64,000 nt of DNA from JACRCT01 sp049841135 (GCA_049841135.1 JASGHK010000007.1:372001-436000); one strand, 5' to 3'. Shown: positions 46,140 to 55,516, counted from the stretch's first letter. Made by a program: numbers and translations. The notes: a model not told the origin generated them from the sequence alone.

Positions 46140-47321
46140 GTGACGCCGCCGACCACCTCACAGCCCTTCGCCCTGAGCGATGCCGCGCAGGTGGCGGCGC
46201 TGGTGCGCGAGAAGAAGGTCATCGTCTGCTGCGGCGCCGGCGGGGTGGGGAAGACGACGACGGCTGCCGCGCTCGGCCTCGCGGCCGCCCGCGCCGGCCG
46301 CAAGGTCCTCGTCCTCACCATCGACCCCGCGCGCCGGCTCGCGGAGGCCATGGGCATCCCGGCCTCGGCCGCCAAGCCTTCGCCCGTGCCTCACGACCGG
46401 CTCATCGAGGCGGGCGTCGAGGGCGGCGAGCTCCACGCCTGGATGCTCAACCCCGCGGCGGTGTTCGAGAGCATGGTCCGCCGCCTCTCGCCGACCCCGG
46501 AGCGCGCCGAGAAGCTGCTCGCCAACCGCCTGTACCGGCACCTCTCCGAGCTCGTCGCCGGGATGCAGGAGTACACGGCGGCCGAGGCGCTCTTCGAGCT
46601 GTCGACCTCCAACGTCTACGACCTGGTGGTGCTCGACACCCCGCCGTCGCGCAACGCGCTCGAGTTCCTCGAGGCCCCCGGGCGGCTGGCGCGGTTTCTC
46701 GACGAGCGGATCCTCGCCTTCTTCCTGCCCGACGGGACGCGCAAGGGCGGCTTCTGGAAGAAGGCGGCCGAGCTCGTCAACAACCTCTTCGCCAGGGTCT
46801 TCGGCGCGCAGTTCTACGAGGAGCTGCAGCAGTTCTTCGGCGCCGCCAGCGGCATGTTCGCCTCGATGCGCGTGCACGCCGACGGCGTCAAGCAGCTGCT
46901 CTCCGACCGCGAGGCCGCCGCGTTCCTGTTGGTCACCAGCCCGGAGCAGGCGGAGATCGCCGAGGCGATCTTCCTGCGCGACAAGATCCTCTCGATGGAC
47001 CTGCCGTTCGCGGGCTTCGTGCTCAACCGCAGCTACGCCTTCGCCGAGGGCTTCCGCGAGCCGGAGCGCGTCGAGCTGCCGCCCGACGCCACCGACGCCG
47101 CCAAGACCGGGCTCGCCAAGCTGGTGACGCTCGCCCGCGACGAGCGCCGCCGGGTGGAGCGCGACCGCGGGCTGCTCGCACGCCTGAAGGAGCACTCTCC
47201 CCAGGGCGCGGTGGCCATCGCCGCGCCGCACCTGGGCGAGGCCATCGAGGACTTGAAGGGGCTGATGGCGCTGGCGCAGGGCCTCACCGAGGGCAACCTG
47301 CCCGAGGCGGCACGGCGCTGA
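46140..47321 (+). CDS. Get3/ArsA-like ATPase, second of a pair
   Basis: A 393-residue paralogue of the upstream ATPase. Its P-loop reads CGAGGVGKTTTAA: the catalytic Lys is kept, but the signature Lys at the start of the deviant Walker A is Ala. DPARRLAEAMG, LVVLDTPPSRNALEFLEAP and VTSPEQAEIAEAIFL are the switch and downstream motifs of the family. A long helical insert (about 180-260, with FFGAASGMFASMRVHADGV) is present. Start GTG 46140 follows GAGGGA; the frame is also open from ATG 46071, which would overlap the previous gene. The asymmetry of the signature Lys suggests a heterodimer. Confidence 0.8.
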   Translation: MTPPTTSQPFALSDAAQVAALVREKKVIVCCGAGGVGKTTTAAALGLAAARAGRKVLVLTIDPARRLAEAMGIPASAAKPSPVPHDRLIEAGVEGGELHAWMLNPAAVFESMVRRLSPTPERAEKLLANRLYRHLSELVAGMQEYTAAEALFELSTSNVYDLVVLDTPPSRNALEFLEAPGRLARFLDERILAFFLPDGTRKGGFWKKAAELVNNLFARVFGAQFYEELQQFFGAASGMFASMRVHADGVKQLLSDREAAAFLLVTSPEQAEIAEAIFLRDKILSMDLPFAGFVLNRSYAFAEGFREPERVELPPDATDAAKTGLAKLVTLARDERRRVERDRGLLARLKEHSPQGAVAIAAPHLGEAIEDLKGLMALAQGLTEGNLPEAARR

Positions 47322-47358
47322 CCGCAATCCTCAGGCGGTACCCGGACTTGCCCTCGAG

Positions 47359-47376
47359 GCGTGATGCGCGTCACGC
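47359..47376. promoter_or_regulatory. Putative CRP/FNR-type operator, copy 2
   Basis: GCGTGATGCGCGTCACGC, identical over 18 bases to the site at 6772-6789. It lies 38 bases after the second ATPase gene and 169 bases before the start of the FecR-like gene at 47545, in the 223-base gap between them. It is a candidate promoter-proximal operator for the FecR-CHASE2 operon. Confidence 0.45.
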
Positions 47377-47544
47377 GGCGGCCCGCATCGATCACATGGG
47401 TCATGCGCTCTGGAGCCCCGGAGCTTGAACGGCTGCGAACACTGTGGGTAGCTTACCCACCTCGCTCCGCGACTCCATCCGCCAGAGACCGAGTGCGGAC
47501 CTCGCGCGTTGGAGCACCTCGACTTTGCCCGCAGGAGGATTCGC

Positions 47545-48597
47545 ATGACGTCGCTCCGTTGGACGCTGGCGATGTTGCTGCTCGCGGCTTCCTGCACCCG
47601 CACGCCGACGACCGAGCCGGTCGCGCCGCGGACCTTCCGTCCCGCGGACACGGCGAGCGGGAAGACCGTGGCGGTGGTGCTCCTGTCCGAAGGCATGCCC
47701 TCCATCGTCGCCGGAACTCGGACGCTGACGGTGGCCGAGAACCTCGAGGTGCAGGACGGCGACACGCTGCGGGTGCCTGCTCGCAGCTGGCTGGTGCTGC
47801 GCATCCTCGGCAACGGCTACGTGGTGAAGGTGGACGAGGACCTGGAGCTGCCGGTGAAGGACCTCGCGCTGCTCAAGGCGCCGCCGACGACGGAGTCCCT
47901 CCAGGCGCAGCTCGAGCGGATGGTGAGCGCCCGGGAGATCGGGGCGGACCGGGTCACGGCCTACCAGAACCGGAAGGTGGCCGGCGAAGGCGCCAAGGCG
48001 GAGGAGAACGTCAGGCGCAAGGGCATGGACAGCGTCGGCCCGGCCGCTCCATCGCCGGCTCCTGCGGCAGCGAGCGCGGCACCCCAGGCCGAGCCGCCTC
48101 CGCCGCCGCCTGCCGAAGCGCAGGTCGAGGCCAAGAGCGACAGGGCTCTGCTCGTGCCGCCGGGACGCGCTGGGGGAGGCGGAGGCCCGTCCAGGAAAGC
48201 AGCGGCTGTGGAGAAGAAGTCGGCCGCCACGGATGACGTTCTGAAAGAGGCGGACGCGAAGGAATTCCCGCCCGCCGCAGCCAAGCCGGCCGAGGTCGCC
48301 TGGGAGATTGTCCAGGGCGGCTACGCCAAGCCTGGCACCGGGCCGCTGCCTGCGGAGATTGCCGCGGCGCTCAACCTGCAAGACGCCAAGCGCTGCCTCC
48401 AGTCGGCATGGGCGGCCAAGGGGCTGGCCACGGCGGGCGCCGTCGACCAGCTGCTGCTGCGGGTGGAGAAGGGGCAGGTCGTGAAGGTGAAGCTTTCGTC
48501 GGGAGTCCCGGTCTCCGCCTGTGCGGCGGCGGCGGTGGGCAAGGCCGCCGGCCTCGAAGGCGACGGCTGGATCCGCATCCCCATCGCGCTGGACTAG
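47545..48597 (+). CDS. FecR-like lipoprotein, first paralogue
   Basis: A 350-residue lipoprotein (lipobox LLLAASC). Residues 40-120 look like a FecR-type domain (GTRTLTVAENLEVQDGDTLR then SWLVLRILGNGYVVKVDEDL), followed by the motif RVTAYQNRKVAGEG, a Pro/Ala-rich low-complexity linker and a C-terminal domain (about 270-350, AKRCLQSAWAAKGLATAGAV). Start ATG 47545 has AGGAGG six bases upstream. The next gene encodes a paralogue with the same three-part layout and the one after that a CHASE2 cyclase, so I infer an envelope sensory unit. Confidence 0.7.
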   Translation: MTSLRWTLAMLLLAASCTRTPTTEPVAPRTFRPADTASGKTVAVVLLSEGMPSIVAGTRTLTVAENLEVQDGDTLRVPARSWLVLRILGNGYVVKVDEDLELPVKDLALLKAPPTTESLQAQLERMVSAREIGADRVTAYQNRKVAGEGAKAEENVRRKGMDSVGPAAPSPAPAAASAAPQAEPPPPPPAEAQVEAKSDRALLVPPGRAGGGGGPSRKAAAVEKKSAATDDVLKEADAKEFPPAAAKPAEVAWEIVQGGYAKPGTGPLPAEIAAALNLQDAKRCLQSAWAAKGLATAGAVDQLLLRVEKGQVVKVKLSSGVPVSACAAAAVGKAAGLEGDGWIRIPIALD

Positions 48598-48621
48598 TTC
48601 GCTCTGTCCCTGAGGGGAACC

Positions 48622-49599
48622 ATGCTTCCAAGGCTCGTCGTGGTCGTCGCTTCGACCTTGCTGTGCTCCACGCTCGCCCAGGCCGAGCCAGTCGCCAGGG
48701 TGCTCGTCGTCAAGGGCGAGCCCCAGGTGGTGGTCAAGTCCCAGCGCGTTCCAGCGAAGCCCGAACAGCTGCTCTCGCGCGGGGACGGGCTCGAGGTCCC
48801 GGCCAACGCCTGGCTCGTCTTGCAGGTCCTCAAGAACGGCTACGCCGTGAAGATCGACGAGGACCTGGTGATGCCCGTCAAGGACATCGCCCTGCTCGAC
48901 GCGCCCAAGACCGCTGCGACCATCGACGACCAGCTCGAAGCGATGGTGAAGTCCCGGGAGATCGACCGCGACCGCGTCACGGGCTACCAGAACCGCAAGG
49001 TGGCCGGTGAGGGGTTGGGCGGCGGTGGTGGCGGCGGCAAGGTGAAGGCCGACCGTGCGCCCGCGCCGCCGCCCCCGCCCGCGCAGAAGCCGACGCCAGC
49101 GCCGGCGCCGCCACCGCCGGCTCCAGAACGCACGATGGCGGAATCGGCGGCCACGGTCGCCGGCGCCCCACGGGCGGCTCCCAAGGGGACGATGAAGAAG
49201 GAGATGCAGGCCGAGCCCGAGGCCGACGAGGCGCGGCTCAGCGCCAAGGAGTCGGTGGCTTCGAAGGCCGACGCTGACCTCGCCAGGCCGGACTACCCGT
49301 GGGCGCTGGTCGCCGACGGCAAGGTCGAGCTGCAGAGCGCCCCGCTCGATCCCGAGATCGTCAGGGTCCTGGCCCAGGCCGGCATCGCCCAGTGCATCGC
49401 GAACGCGTGGACGGCCGCCGGACTGCAGCCACGCGCGGTCGACCACCTCCTCCTGCGCCGGTCCGACGGCAAGGTGCAAGCCCGGCTCGGCTCGCGCCTG
49501 ACGCTCGACCCCGCCTGCGTGAATGCGCTCGGCGCCGTGTTCCCGAAGCTGCCGCCGAACGGCTGGATGCGCGTCGAGGTCAGGCTGGGGACCCGGTGA
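48622..49599 (+). CDS. FecR-like exported protein, second paralogue
   Basis: A 325-residue paralogue of the preceding gene product. It has a cleavable signal peptide (LLCSTLAQA) instead of a clear lipobox, a FecR-type domain (VLVVKGEPQVVV, RGDGLEVPANAWLVLQVLKN), the shared RVTGYQNRKVAGEG, a longer Gly/Pro/Ala linker and the same C-terminal domain (IAQCIANAWTAAGLQPRAVD), with its single conserved Cys pair. The stop overlaps the start of the CHASE2 cyclase gene (GTGA at 49596-49599). Tandem duplication followed by divergence of the export signal is likely. Confidence 0.7.
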   Translation: MLPRLVVVVASTLLCSTLAQAEPVARVLVVKGEPQVVVKSQRVPAKPEQLLSRGDGLEVPANAWLVLQVLKNGYAVKIDEDLVMPVKDIALLDAPKTAATIDDQLEAMVKSREIDRDRVTGYQNRKVAGEGLGGGGGGGKVKADRAPAPPPPPAQKPTPAPAPPPPAPERTMAESAATVAGAPRAAPKGTMKKEMQAEPEADEARLSAKESVASKADADLARPDYPWALVADGKVELQSAPLDPEIVRVLAQAGIAQCIANAWTAAGLQPRAVDHLLLRRSDGKVQARLGSRLTLDPACVNALGAVFPKLPPNGWMRVEVRLGTR

Positions 49600-51842
49600 A
49601 GCGGCTCCTGCTCCACCCCGTCGTCGTCGGCCTCGCGCTCACCCTGGCGGTGAGCGCGCTGGCGGGCCTGGGCCGCGCCCGCGACGTCAAGGCGCTGTCC
49701 ACCGTCGAGGTGCTGGAGCGGATGCTCCTGGACGCCCGCTTCCAGGCGCGGGGGCGGCGCGAGCCGGGTCCGGAGATCGCGCTGGTCGTCATCGACGACA
49801 AGACCAGCCGCGAGGACCAGGCCATCGTCGAGCGGCGCGAGGGCGTCGCGCGGCTGGTGCGCTCCATCTCCAGGGCCGGCGCCAAGGTCATCGCGCTCGA
49901 CATCTTCTTCTTCGAGCCCGAGGCGCCCATCGACCCCAGGCTCGCCTCCGACGTGGTCGCCTACCTCGAGCGCTGCAAGGACCAGAGCTGCGAGCCGAGC
50001 GAGTCGCTCTCGCTCTTGCAGCGCCTGGCTCCGGAGCTCGCCGGGGACGCGACGCTGGCCTCGGCCATCAAGGAGGCGGGCAACGTGGTGCTGGCGCTGC
50101 ACTCCGGCAGCCGCCGGGTGGGCGGGGCCTCGCGCGTCGAGGGCCTGGCCAAGGGCCGGTTCGGGCAGACGGTGATGGGCGACTCGCCGCCGCGCGCCGC
50201 CTCGGAGGTGGACGCCTCGCTGCCGCTGCTCAACGCCCAGGCCAAGGCGCTGGGCTTCGTCACCTCCAGCGCCGACGAGACCTCCACGCTGCGCGAGGTC
50301 TCCGCGGCGTTCGCCTACGACGGGGCCGCCTACGCCGCGCTCGGGACCCAGGCGGTGGCGAGCTACCTCGAGGTGGCCCGCGCGCGCATGGTCTACGACG
50401 GAGCGCACCGGATGCTGCGCCTGGGCGACCGCAGCCAGCCGTTCGACGCCTCGGGCGCGCTGTTCCTCAACTACCACGGGGTCGACCCCCAGGCGCCGGC
50501 GGGCGCGGCCCGCTCCTTCCCCAGCTACTCGGCGGTCGACGTGGTGCGCGGCGAGCTCCCGGCGGGCGCGCTCGAGGGCCGCATCGTCCTCGTCGGCTAC
50601 ACGTACCTGGGGCACGACCGGGTGCGCACGCCGTTCGGCGACCAGTTCCCCGGCCTGGAGGTCAGCGCGACGCTCGCCGACAACCTCTTGCGCGGCAACC
50701 CGCTGCGGCGCGCGCCCTGGTTCTGGGACGTCCTCTCCTGCCTCGGCCTGGGCCTCGTGCTCTCGCTGCTCTTCTGGCCGCGGCTGCTGGGCGGCGCGCT
50801 GCGGCAGGTGCTGGGCTCGGTGGCGGCGTTCGGCCTTTTCCTGGGCGCGACCTTCTGGGCCTTCGCCAAGCTCAACCTGTGGATGGCGTGGGCGTGGCCG
50901 GCGGTGACCTTCGTCGTGGTGCTCGTCGGATGCGTCGCGGCCAGCTACGCCAAGGAGGGCCTGCAGCGGCGGGTGCTGCGCAAGGCCTTCAGCCACTACC
51001 TGGCCGACGAGGTCATCCGCGACCTGGAGCGGCGCGACGAGCCGGTGCGGCTGGGCGGCGAGCGCCGGGTGCTGACGGCGATGTTCTCCGACATCCGCGG
51101 CTTCACCACCCTCTCCGAGCGGCTCGACCCGCTGCAGCTGGTGAAGTTCCTCAACACGCACCTCTCGGCGATGACCGAGGCGGTGCTGGCGCAGGGCGGG
51201 CTGCTCGACAAGTACATCGGCGACGCGCTGATGGCCTTCTTCGGCGCGCCGATGCCGCACCCCGATCACGCCGACCGGGCGCTGTCCGCGGCTCTCGCCA
51301 TGCACCAGGCGCTGGGGGCGCTCAACGCCGGGCCCTTCAAGGAGCTGGGGCTGACCGTGAAGATCGGCGTGGGCCTGAACACCGGCGAGATGGTCGTGGG
51401 CAACATGGGCAGCGAGCGCCGGGTGAACTACACCATCGCCGGCGACGCGGTGAACCTGGCCTCGCGGCTGGAGGGCCTGACCAAGGCTTACGGAGTCTTC
51501 TGCCTGGTCGGCGACGCCACGCGGAAGGCGGCCTCGGCGGCGTTCGTCTTCCGCGAGCTGGACCTGGTGCAGGTCAAGGGCAAGACCGAGGCGGTGGCCA
51601 TCCACGAGCTGGTGGCCGGTCCGGGCGGGGCCCTCGCGCGCTACGAGGACGGCGAGGCCTTCGCCCAGGGGCTGGCGGCCTGGCGCGCCGGGCGCTTCGG
51701 CGAGGCCCGACGCGCCTTCGAAGCCTTCGCGGCCAAGAATCCGGACGACCGCGTGGCGCCGATGTACCTCGAGCGGCTCGCGGCCCTGGGGCCGAGCGCT
51801 CCGGTCGGCTGGAGCGGCGTGTTCGTGCACACCGCGAAGTGA
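49596..51842 (+). CDS. CHASE2-domain adenylate/guanylate cyclase
   Basis: A 748-residue class III cyclase. N-terminal helix, periplasmic CHASE2 sensor (about 30-360; LVVIDDKTSREDQ, VIALDIFFFEPE, GRIVLVGYTYLGHDRVRTPFG), three membrane helices (365-440) and a cytosolic catalytic domain (480-650). The metal Asp residues are visible in MFSDIRGFTTLSERLDP and KYIGDALMAFFGAP; the transition-state region reads GDAVNLASRLEGL. A short TPR-like tail follows. Base specificity cannot be assigned with certainty. Start GTG overlaps the previous stop, indicating coupling to the FecR-like genes. The cNMP made here could act on the double-cNMP protein at 3.3-5.2 kb. Confidence 0.93.
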   Translation: MKRLLLHPVVVGLALTLAVSALAGLGRARDVKALSTVEVLERMLLDARFQARGRREPGPEIALVVIDDKTSREDQAIVERREGVARLVRSISRAGAKVIALDIFFFEPEAPIDPRLASDVVAYLERCKDQSCEPSESLSLLQRLAPELAGDATLASAIKEAGNVVLALHSGSRRVGGASRVEGLAKGRFGQTVMGDSPPRAASEVDASLPLLNAQAKALGFVTSSADETSTLREVSAAFAYDGAAYAALGTQAVASYLEVARARMVYDGAHRMLRLGDRSQPFDASGALFLNYHGVDPQAPAGAARSFPSYSAVDVVRGELPAGALEGRIVLVGYTYLGHDRVRTPFGDQFPGLEVSATLADNLLRGNPLRRAPWFWDVLSCLGLGLVLSLLFWPRLLGGALRQVLGSVAAFGLFLGATFWAFAKLNLWMAWAWPAVTFVVVLVGCVAASYAKEGLQRRVLRKAFSHYLADEVIRDLERRDEPVRLGGERRVLTAMFSDIRGFTTLSERLDPLQLVKFLNTHLSAMTEAVLAQGGLLDKYIGDALMAFFGAPMPHPDHADRALSAALAMHQALGALNAGPFKELGLTVKIGVGLNTGEMVVGNMGSERRVNYTIAGDAVNLASRLEGLTKAYGVFCLVGDATRKAASAAFVFRELDLVQVKGKTEAVAIHELVAGPGGALARYEDGEAFAQGLAAWRAGRFGEARRAFEAFAAKNPDDRVAPMYLERLAALGPSAPVGWSGVFVHTAK

Positions 51843-51906
51843 CTCCGCCGAGCCCCCCTGGAGAGGGCGAGCAAACCAAGAGGACCGGTGTATCCTTCGG
51901 GCTCCC

Positions 51907-53079
51907 GTGGCCGCGAGCTCCCAAGACCGCTTGATCCAGCCTGCTCCCAAGTCGCGACGCGGCAGCTTGGCGCTCGGTGCCTCGCTCCTGGTCCACGCGG
52001 CGCTCGCCGTCTTCCTCCTCACCCGCGGCCCCGCTCCGCGGCCACCAGCGCCGAGCCCGCTGGTCGAGCTCGAGGTCATCGAGACCCCGAAGCCAGCGCC
52101 CTCGGTCGCGGCGGAGCCGGCCCCTTCACCCGCTCCATCGCCGGCCGCTCGCCCCGCGGCGCAGCCGCCTGCTCGCAAGAAGGCGGCGCCGGCTGCCCGG
52201 GCTGCCGCCGCCCAGCCGAGTCCGCCGCCGCCTGCCGCCCTCAGCGCGCCAGCAACCGAGGGCTCCGAAGGGATCGCGGTGTCCGACCTGCCGCGAGAGC
52301 CGTCCCCGGACCTTCCGCGCAACGGGGCGCTCGGCCAGGGCTCGCTCGCGCTTGGCCTGTCGGGGAGCACCGCACGCCTGCTCACCGGCCCGGATTCCGA
52401 GCCTTCCGCCGAGCGCCGGCCGGACGCCGGGCCCACCGAGCAGGAGCTCGTGAAGTCGCGCGTCGATTCGATCTTCGCCGAGGCCCGCGCGGCGCAGCGC
52501 AACGCCGGGGCGGTGGACGGCGCGGTCGCCGGCCTGAGCCGTGGCTTCGAGCAGGCGGCGCGCCGCGCCACCTTCGCCCCGGACCTGCAGCGCATGGTCG
52601 ACGCCGCCCTCAAGCAGTACCGGGCGGAGGCGCAGCGCTTCGGGCGGCTGGGCAAGGACGACTCCACCGACACCTGGGCGCGCATCGAGGACCGGGCGCT
52701 GCGCGGGCTCGACCGCTCGGAGGCGACCTACGTCGCGGTGGTGGAGCTGCGCCAGGCCTCGGACGGCAGCCTCGTCGACCTCAAGCTCGTGGTCTCCAGC
52801 GGCGCCCGGGAGTTCGACGCCCGCGCGCTGGGCTCCGTCGCCGACGGCCTCAAGGCCGACGCCACCGCCTTCGCCAAGCCCAGGCCGGAGGGCACCCTCT
52901 CGCTCTGGGCGTTGATGGGGCACCGGCAGACCGACTCCGAGGTGCTCAAGGCGGCCCAGAAGGTCTACCGCTACGCGCTGCTGGACGTCGTCGACCTCAA
53001 GCCCACGATGATCGACCTCGATCGCGGCGGCCGCACCGAGCAGCTGCGGTTCACCGCGCGGCTGCTGGCGGTGTACTGA
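51907..53079 (+). CDS. TonB-like protein
   Basis: A 390-residue protein with a single N-terminal helix (SLALGASLLVHAALAVFLL), a Pro/Ala-rich periplasmic stretch of about 110 residues and a C-terminal TonB-like domain (about 260-345: TYVAVVELRQASDGSLVDLKLV in outline, then GAREFDARALGSV). This is the anatomy of TonB and its many myxobacterial variants, which couple the proton motive force to outer-membrane receptors or motility/secretion complexes. ExbB/ExbD genes are not nearby. Start GTG 51907, 64 bases after the cyclase. The last 29 bases overlap the convergent PI-PLC-like gene. Confidence 0.7.
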   Translation: MAASSQDRLIQPAPKSRRGSLALGASLLVHAALAVFLLTRGPAPRPPAPSPLVELEVIETPKPAPSVAAEPAPSPAPSPAARPAAQPPARKKAAPAARAAAAQPSPPPPAALSAPATEGSEGIAVSDLPREPSPDLPRNGALGQGSLALGLSGSTARLLTGPDSEPSAERRPDAGPTEQELVKSRVDSIFAEARAAQRNAGAVDGAVAGLSRGFEQAARRATFAPDLQRMVDAALKQYRAEAQRFGRLGKDDSTDTWARIEDRALRGLDRSEATYVAVVELRQASDGSLVDLKLVVSSGAREFDARALGSVADGLKADATAFAKPRPEGTLSLWALMGHRQTDSEVLKAAQKVYRYALLDVVDLKPTMIDLDRGGRTEQLRFTARLLAVY

Positions 53080-53989
53080 CGCCCGACATCCGCCCGCCGT
53101 TCCAGCCGGTCTGCGTCACGTCGTCGATGCCGATGAAGTGGGCCCCGAGGCCGACGAGCCGTGCATAGCTCGCGTCGTCCTCGGCGACGCCCCAGACCCG
53201 CGAGAGGCATCGCTGCTCGCGGACGAGCGGCGCCAGGTGCTCGCAGCCCTTCTGGAGGTTGAAGAAGACGACCCACTCGGCGACCTCGGCAGAGAAGCCG
53301 GGAGGCGCGCCGGCGACGTGGGCGGGGACGAAGGCCTCCGGCGCGACGAAGCACTTCGCCGCGGCGCGCCGATCGTTCGCGTAGGCGCACAGCGTCGGGT
53401 TGGCGCGGATGCCGTGCCAGCGCCCGCCGTGCAGGACGATGGCGACGCGGCCGCGCAGCTCGCCCTCGGTCGGCCAGGCCCCGGCGCGGGCGACGGCGCG
53501 CAGGCTCGGGTACCGCGACCCCATCAGGTCCTGCGGCGTGAGCAGCCGGTCGCGGCCGAGCGCGGCGACGAGCGCCTCGTCGAGGACGGCGGGACCGTGG
53601 CTCTTGCGCCAGGCCTGCTTCTTCTCGATGAAGACGGTGATGAGCTCGTGGCCCGGGTGCGCCCGGGACCAGCCCAGGACGTCCGCCAGGCAAGCGTCGA
53701 GGTCGCCGGGCGCGGAGGCGTTGTTGTCGTTGCCCCACCACGGCAGGTGCCGCACGTACCAGCGGCGGGGCCGCGCGCCCACGAAGAAGCCCGCGTCGTC
53801 CCAGATGTCGACCTCGATGCTGCGCAGCCGGTCGAGCGCGTCGACGAGCCGCGGCGCCTTCTGGCGCAGGTAGGTGTTGTGGCTCGTGGGCCGGAACACC
53901 GTGTCGAAGCGCGCCTCGGGCGGCGAGGGCGCGACCTCGGGTCGAACGAGGGGAGCAGAAGCGGCGAGGGCCGGGGGCTCGAGCGGCAT
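53051..53989 (-). CDS. PI-PLC-like phosphodiesterase (Ca2+-dependent type)
   Basis: A 312-residue protein of the phosphatidylinositol-specific phospholipase C superfamily, Ca2+-dependent bacterial branch. The first catalytic His is in FRPTSHNTYLRQKAP, the metal-site residues in IEVDIWDDAGFF, and the second half includes LITVFIEKKQAW and VAIVLHGGRWHG, consistent with the TIM-barrel fold. No clear signal peptide when started at ATG 53989 (MPLEPPALAASAPLV); the frame is open upstream to 54055. Substrate unknown; could act on phosphoinositides or other glycerophosphodiesters. The gene overlaps the TonB-like gene tail by 29 bases. Confidence 0.75.
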   Translation of the reverse strand: MPLEPPALAASAPLVRPEVAPSPPEARFDTVFRPTSHNTYLRQKAPRLVDALDRLRSIEVDIWDDAGFFVGARPRRWYVRHLPWWGNDNNASAPGDLDACLADVLGWSRAHPGHELITVFIEKKQAWRKSHGPAVLDEALVAALGRDRLLTPQDLMGSRYPSLRAVARAGAWPTEGELRGRVAIVLHGGRWHGIRANPTLCAYANDRRAAAKCFVAPEAFVPAHVAGAPPGFSAEVAEWVVFFNLQKGCEHLAPLVREQRCLSRVWGVAEDDASYARLVGLGAHFIGIDDVTQTGWNGGRMSGVSTPPAAAR

Positions 53990-54126
53990 GGCGGGCAGAG
54001 TAGGCGGGCGCCCTCGGAATGCAAGGTGCTCGGCCGCGCTGCGCGCCACCGTCACGCCCGAGTGGGGGCGTCGTCCCGAGCCGCGGGCGATCCGTCGTGG
54101 CAGTCGCGCTACACTGGCTCCCGACC

Positions 54127-55516
54127 ATGCCCGAACCCTCTTCCGCCTACTACGACTTCGCCGCGTTCACCTCCGCCGACGCGCTGGAGCGGCTGCCCGA
54201 CCTCTTGCACGCCCTGCGCGAGCGGTTCGGCAGCCCCGGCCCCCTCATCGAGCTGTACGGCAGGCCCGAGAGCGGCGAGGTGGTGGTCTTCTTCCGCTTC
54301 CCGTTCGCGCTCTACTCGGCGGCGCTGCGCGCCAAGATGGAGCGCGAGGCGGCGCTGCTCAAGTCGCGGATGATCGAGCCCAGCCTGCTGGCGGTGGAGG
54401 ACCGCAAGCGTTTCTACGCCGAGCGGCTGGGCGGCTGCGCGGCGCAGGCGACGGTCGAGGCCGACCCCAGGAAGGCCATCGACGCGTTGCGCGAGAAGCT
54501 GGGCCTGAACAGGGCGATGCCCACGCTGGCGGTGCGCTTCGACACGCTCGAGGGGCTGGCCGGGGCACTGGCCCGGTGCGGGGCCGAGGGCTCGATGCAG
54601 CTGCCGCGCTCGCGCCCGCTCTCGCCGGGCACCCGGGTGAAGCTGGCGCTGCAGTCGCCGGAGAACGACCCCATCCTCGTGGACGGCCAGGTCGTCGAGC
54701 CGGGCCGGGGCGGCGAGCAGCGGGTCTCGGTGGAGATGACCGCCGAGCTTCCAGGCGTTCGTGGGGCGCATCGCCGCCATCGCCAAGGAGGGCCGCCGCC
54801 GGCCGGAGTGCGGCACGCGCAAGCACGCGCGCTACGACACCTTCCTGGAGGTCGGCTTCGATTCGGGGGCGCACCTGTGCGAGGAGTACGCGCGCAACAT
54901 CGGCCGCGGCGGGCTCTTCGTGCGCACCGAGCAGCCACCGCCGCTGCGCGCCCAGGTCCGCCTGCGGCTGAAGATCCCCGACGGCTCGGTGGCGGAGACC
55001 AGCGCCGAGGTGGTGCACGTGGTGACCCCCGACGAGGCCCGCGGGCGGCGGACCTCGCCCGGCGCCGGGCTGGCGTTCGCGACCGGGGACACGCTCTTCC
55101 AGCGGGCCATCTCCCAGTTCGTGGAGGGCGCCGGCCGCAAGCTGCGCGTCCTCGTCGCCGACGACGACGAGGTGCTGCGCCAGGTCCTGGGCGAGGCGCT
55201 GGCCAAGGCGGGCTTCCAGGTGGACACGGCGAAGGACGGCACCCAGGCCATGGAGAAGCTGGGGGAGAACCTCTTCGGCATCGACCTGCTGCTGGTCGAC
55301 CTGGAGCTTCCCGAGGTGGACGGCTACTGCCTCATCGACCGGGTCCGCCGGCTCGGCGGCGAGCTGGACCTGAAGATCGCGGTGTTCTCCACCGAGAAGG
55401 ACGCCAAGGTCATGCCGCAGCTGATCGGCCCGGGTGGCGCGGACGCGGAGATTCGCCGCGGGACGCCCACCGAGGAGATCGTGGTGAAGGTGAAGAAGCT
55501 TCTCGGGGAGCTGTAG
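54127..55516 (+). CDS. PilZ-PilZ-receiver protein (one frameshift)
   Basis: About 462 residues after dropping one base at 54747-54753 (GCCGAGCTTCCAGG, expected GCCGAGCTCCAGG). Domains: N-terminal region (1-145), a PilZ-like beta barrel (about 146-210), a second PilZ domain (about 225-325, ARNIGRGGLFVRTE, RxxxR in TRKHARY and NxGxGG-like) and a C-terminal response-regulator receiver (about 335-460). Receiver residues: VLVADDDEV (acidic pair), phospho-acceptor Asp in LLLVDLELPEVDGY and Ser/Thr switch in AVFSTEKDAKV. PilZ binds c-di-GMP, so this protein may link a phosphorelay to c-di-GMP. Neighbours give no partner. Confidence 0.8.
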
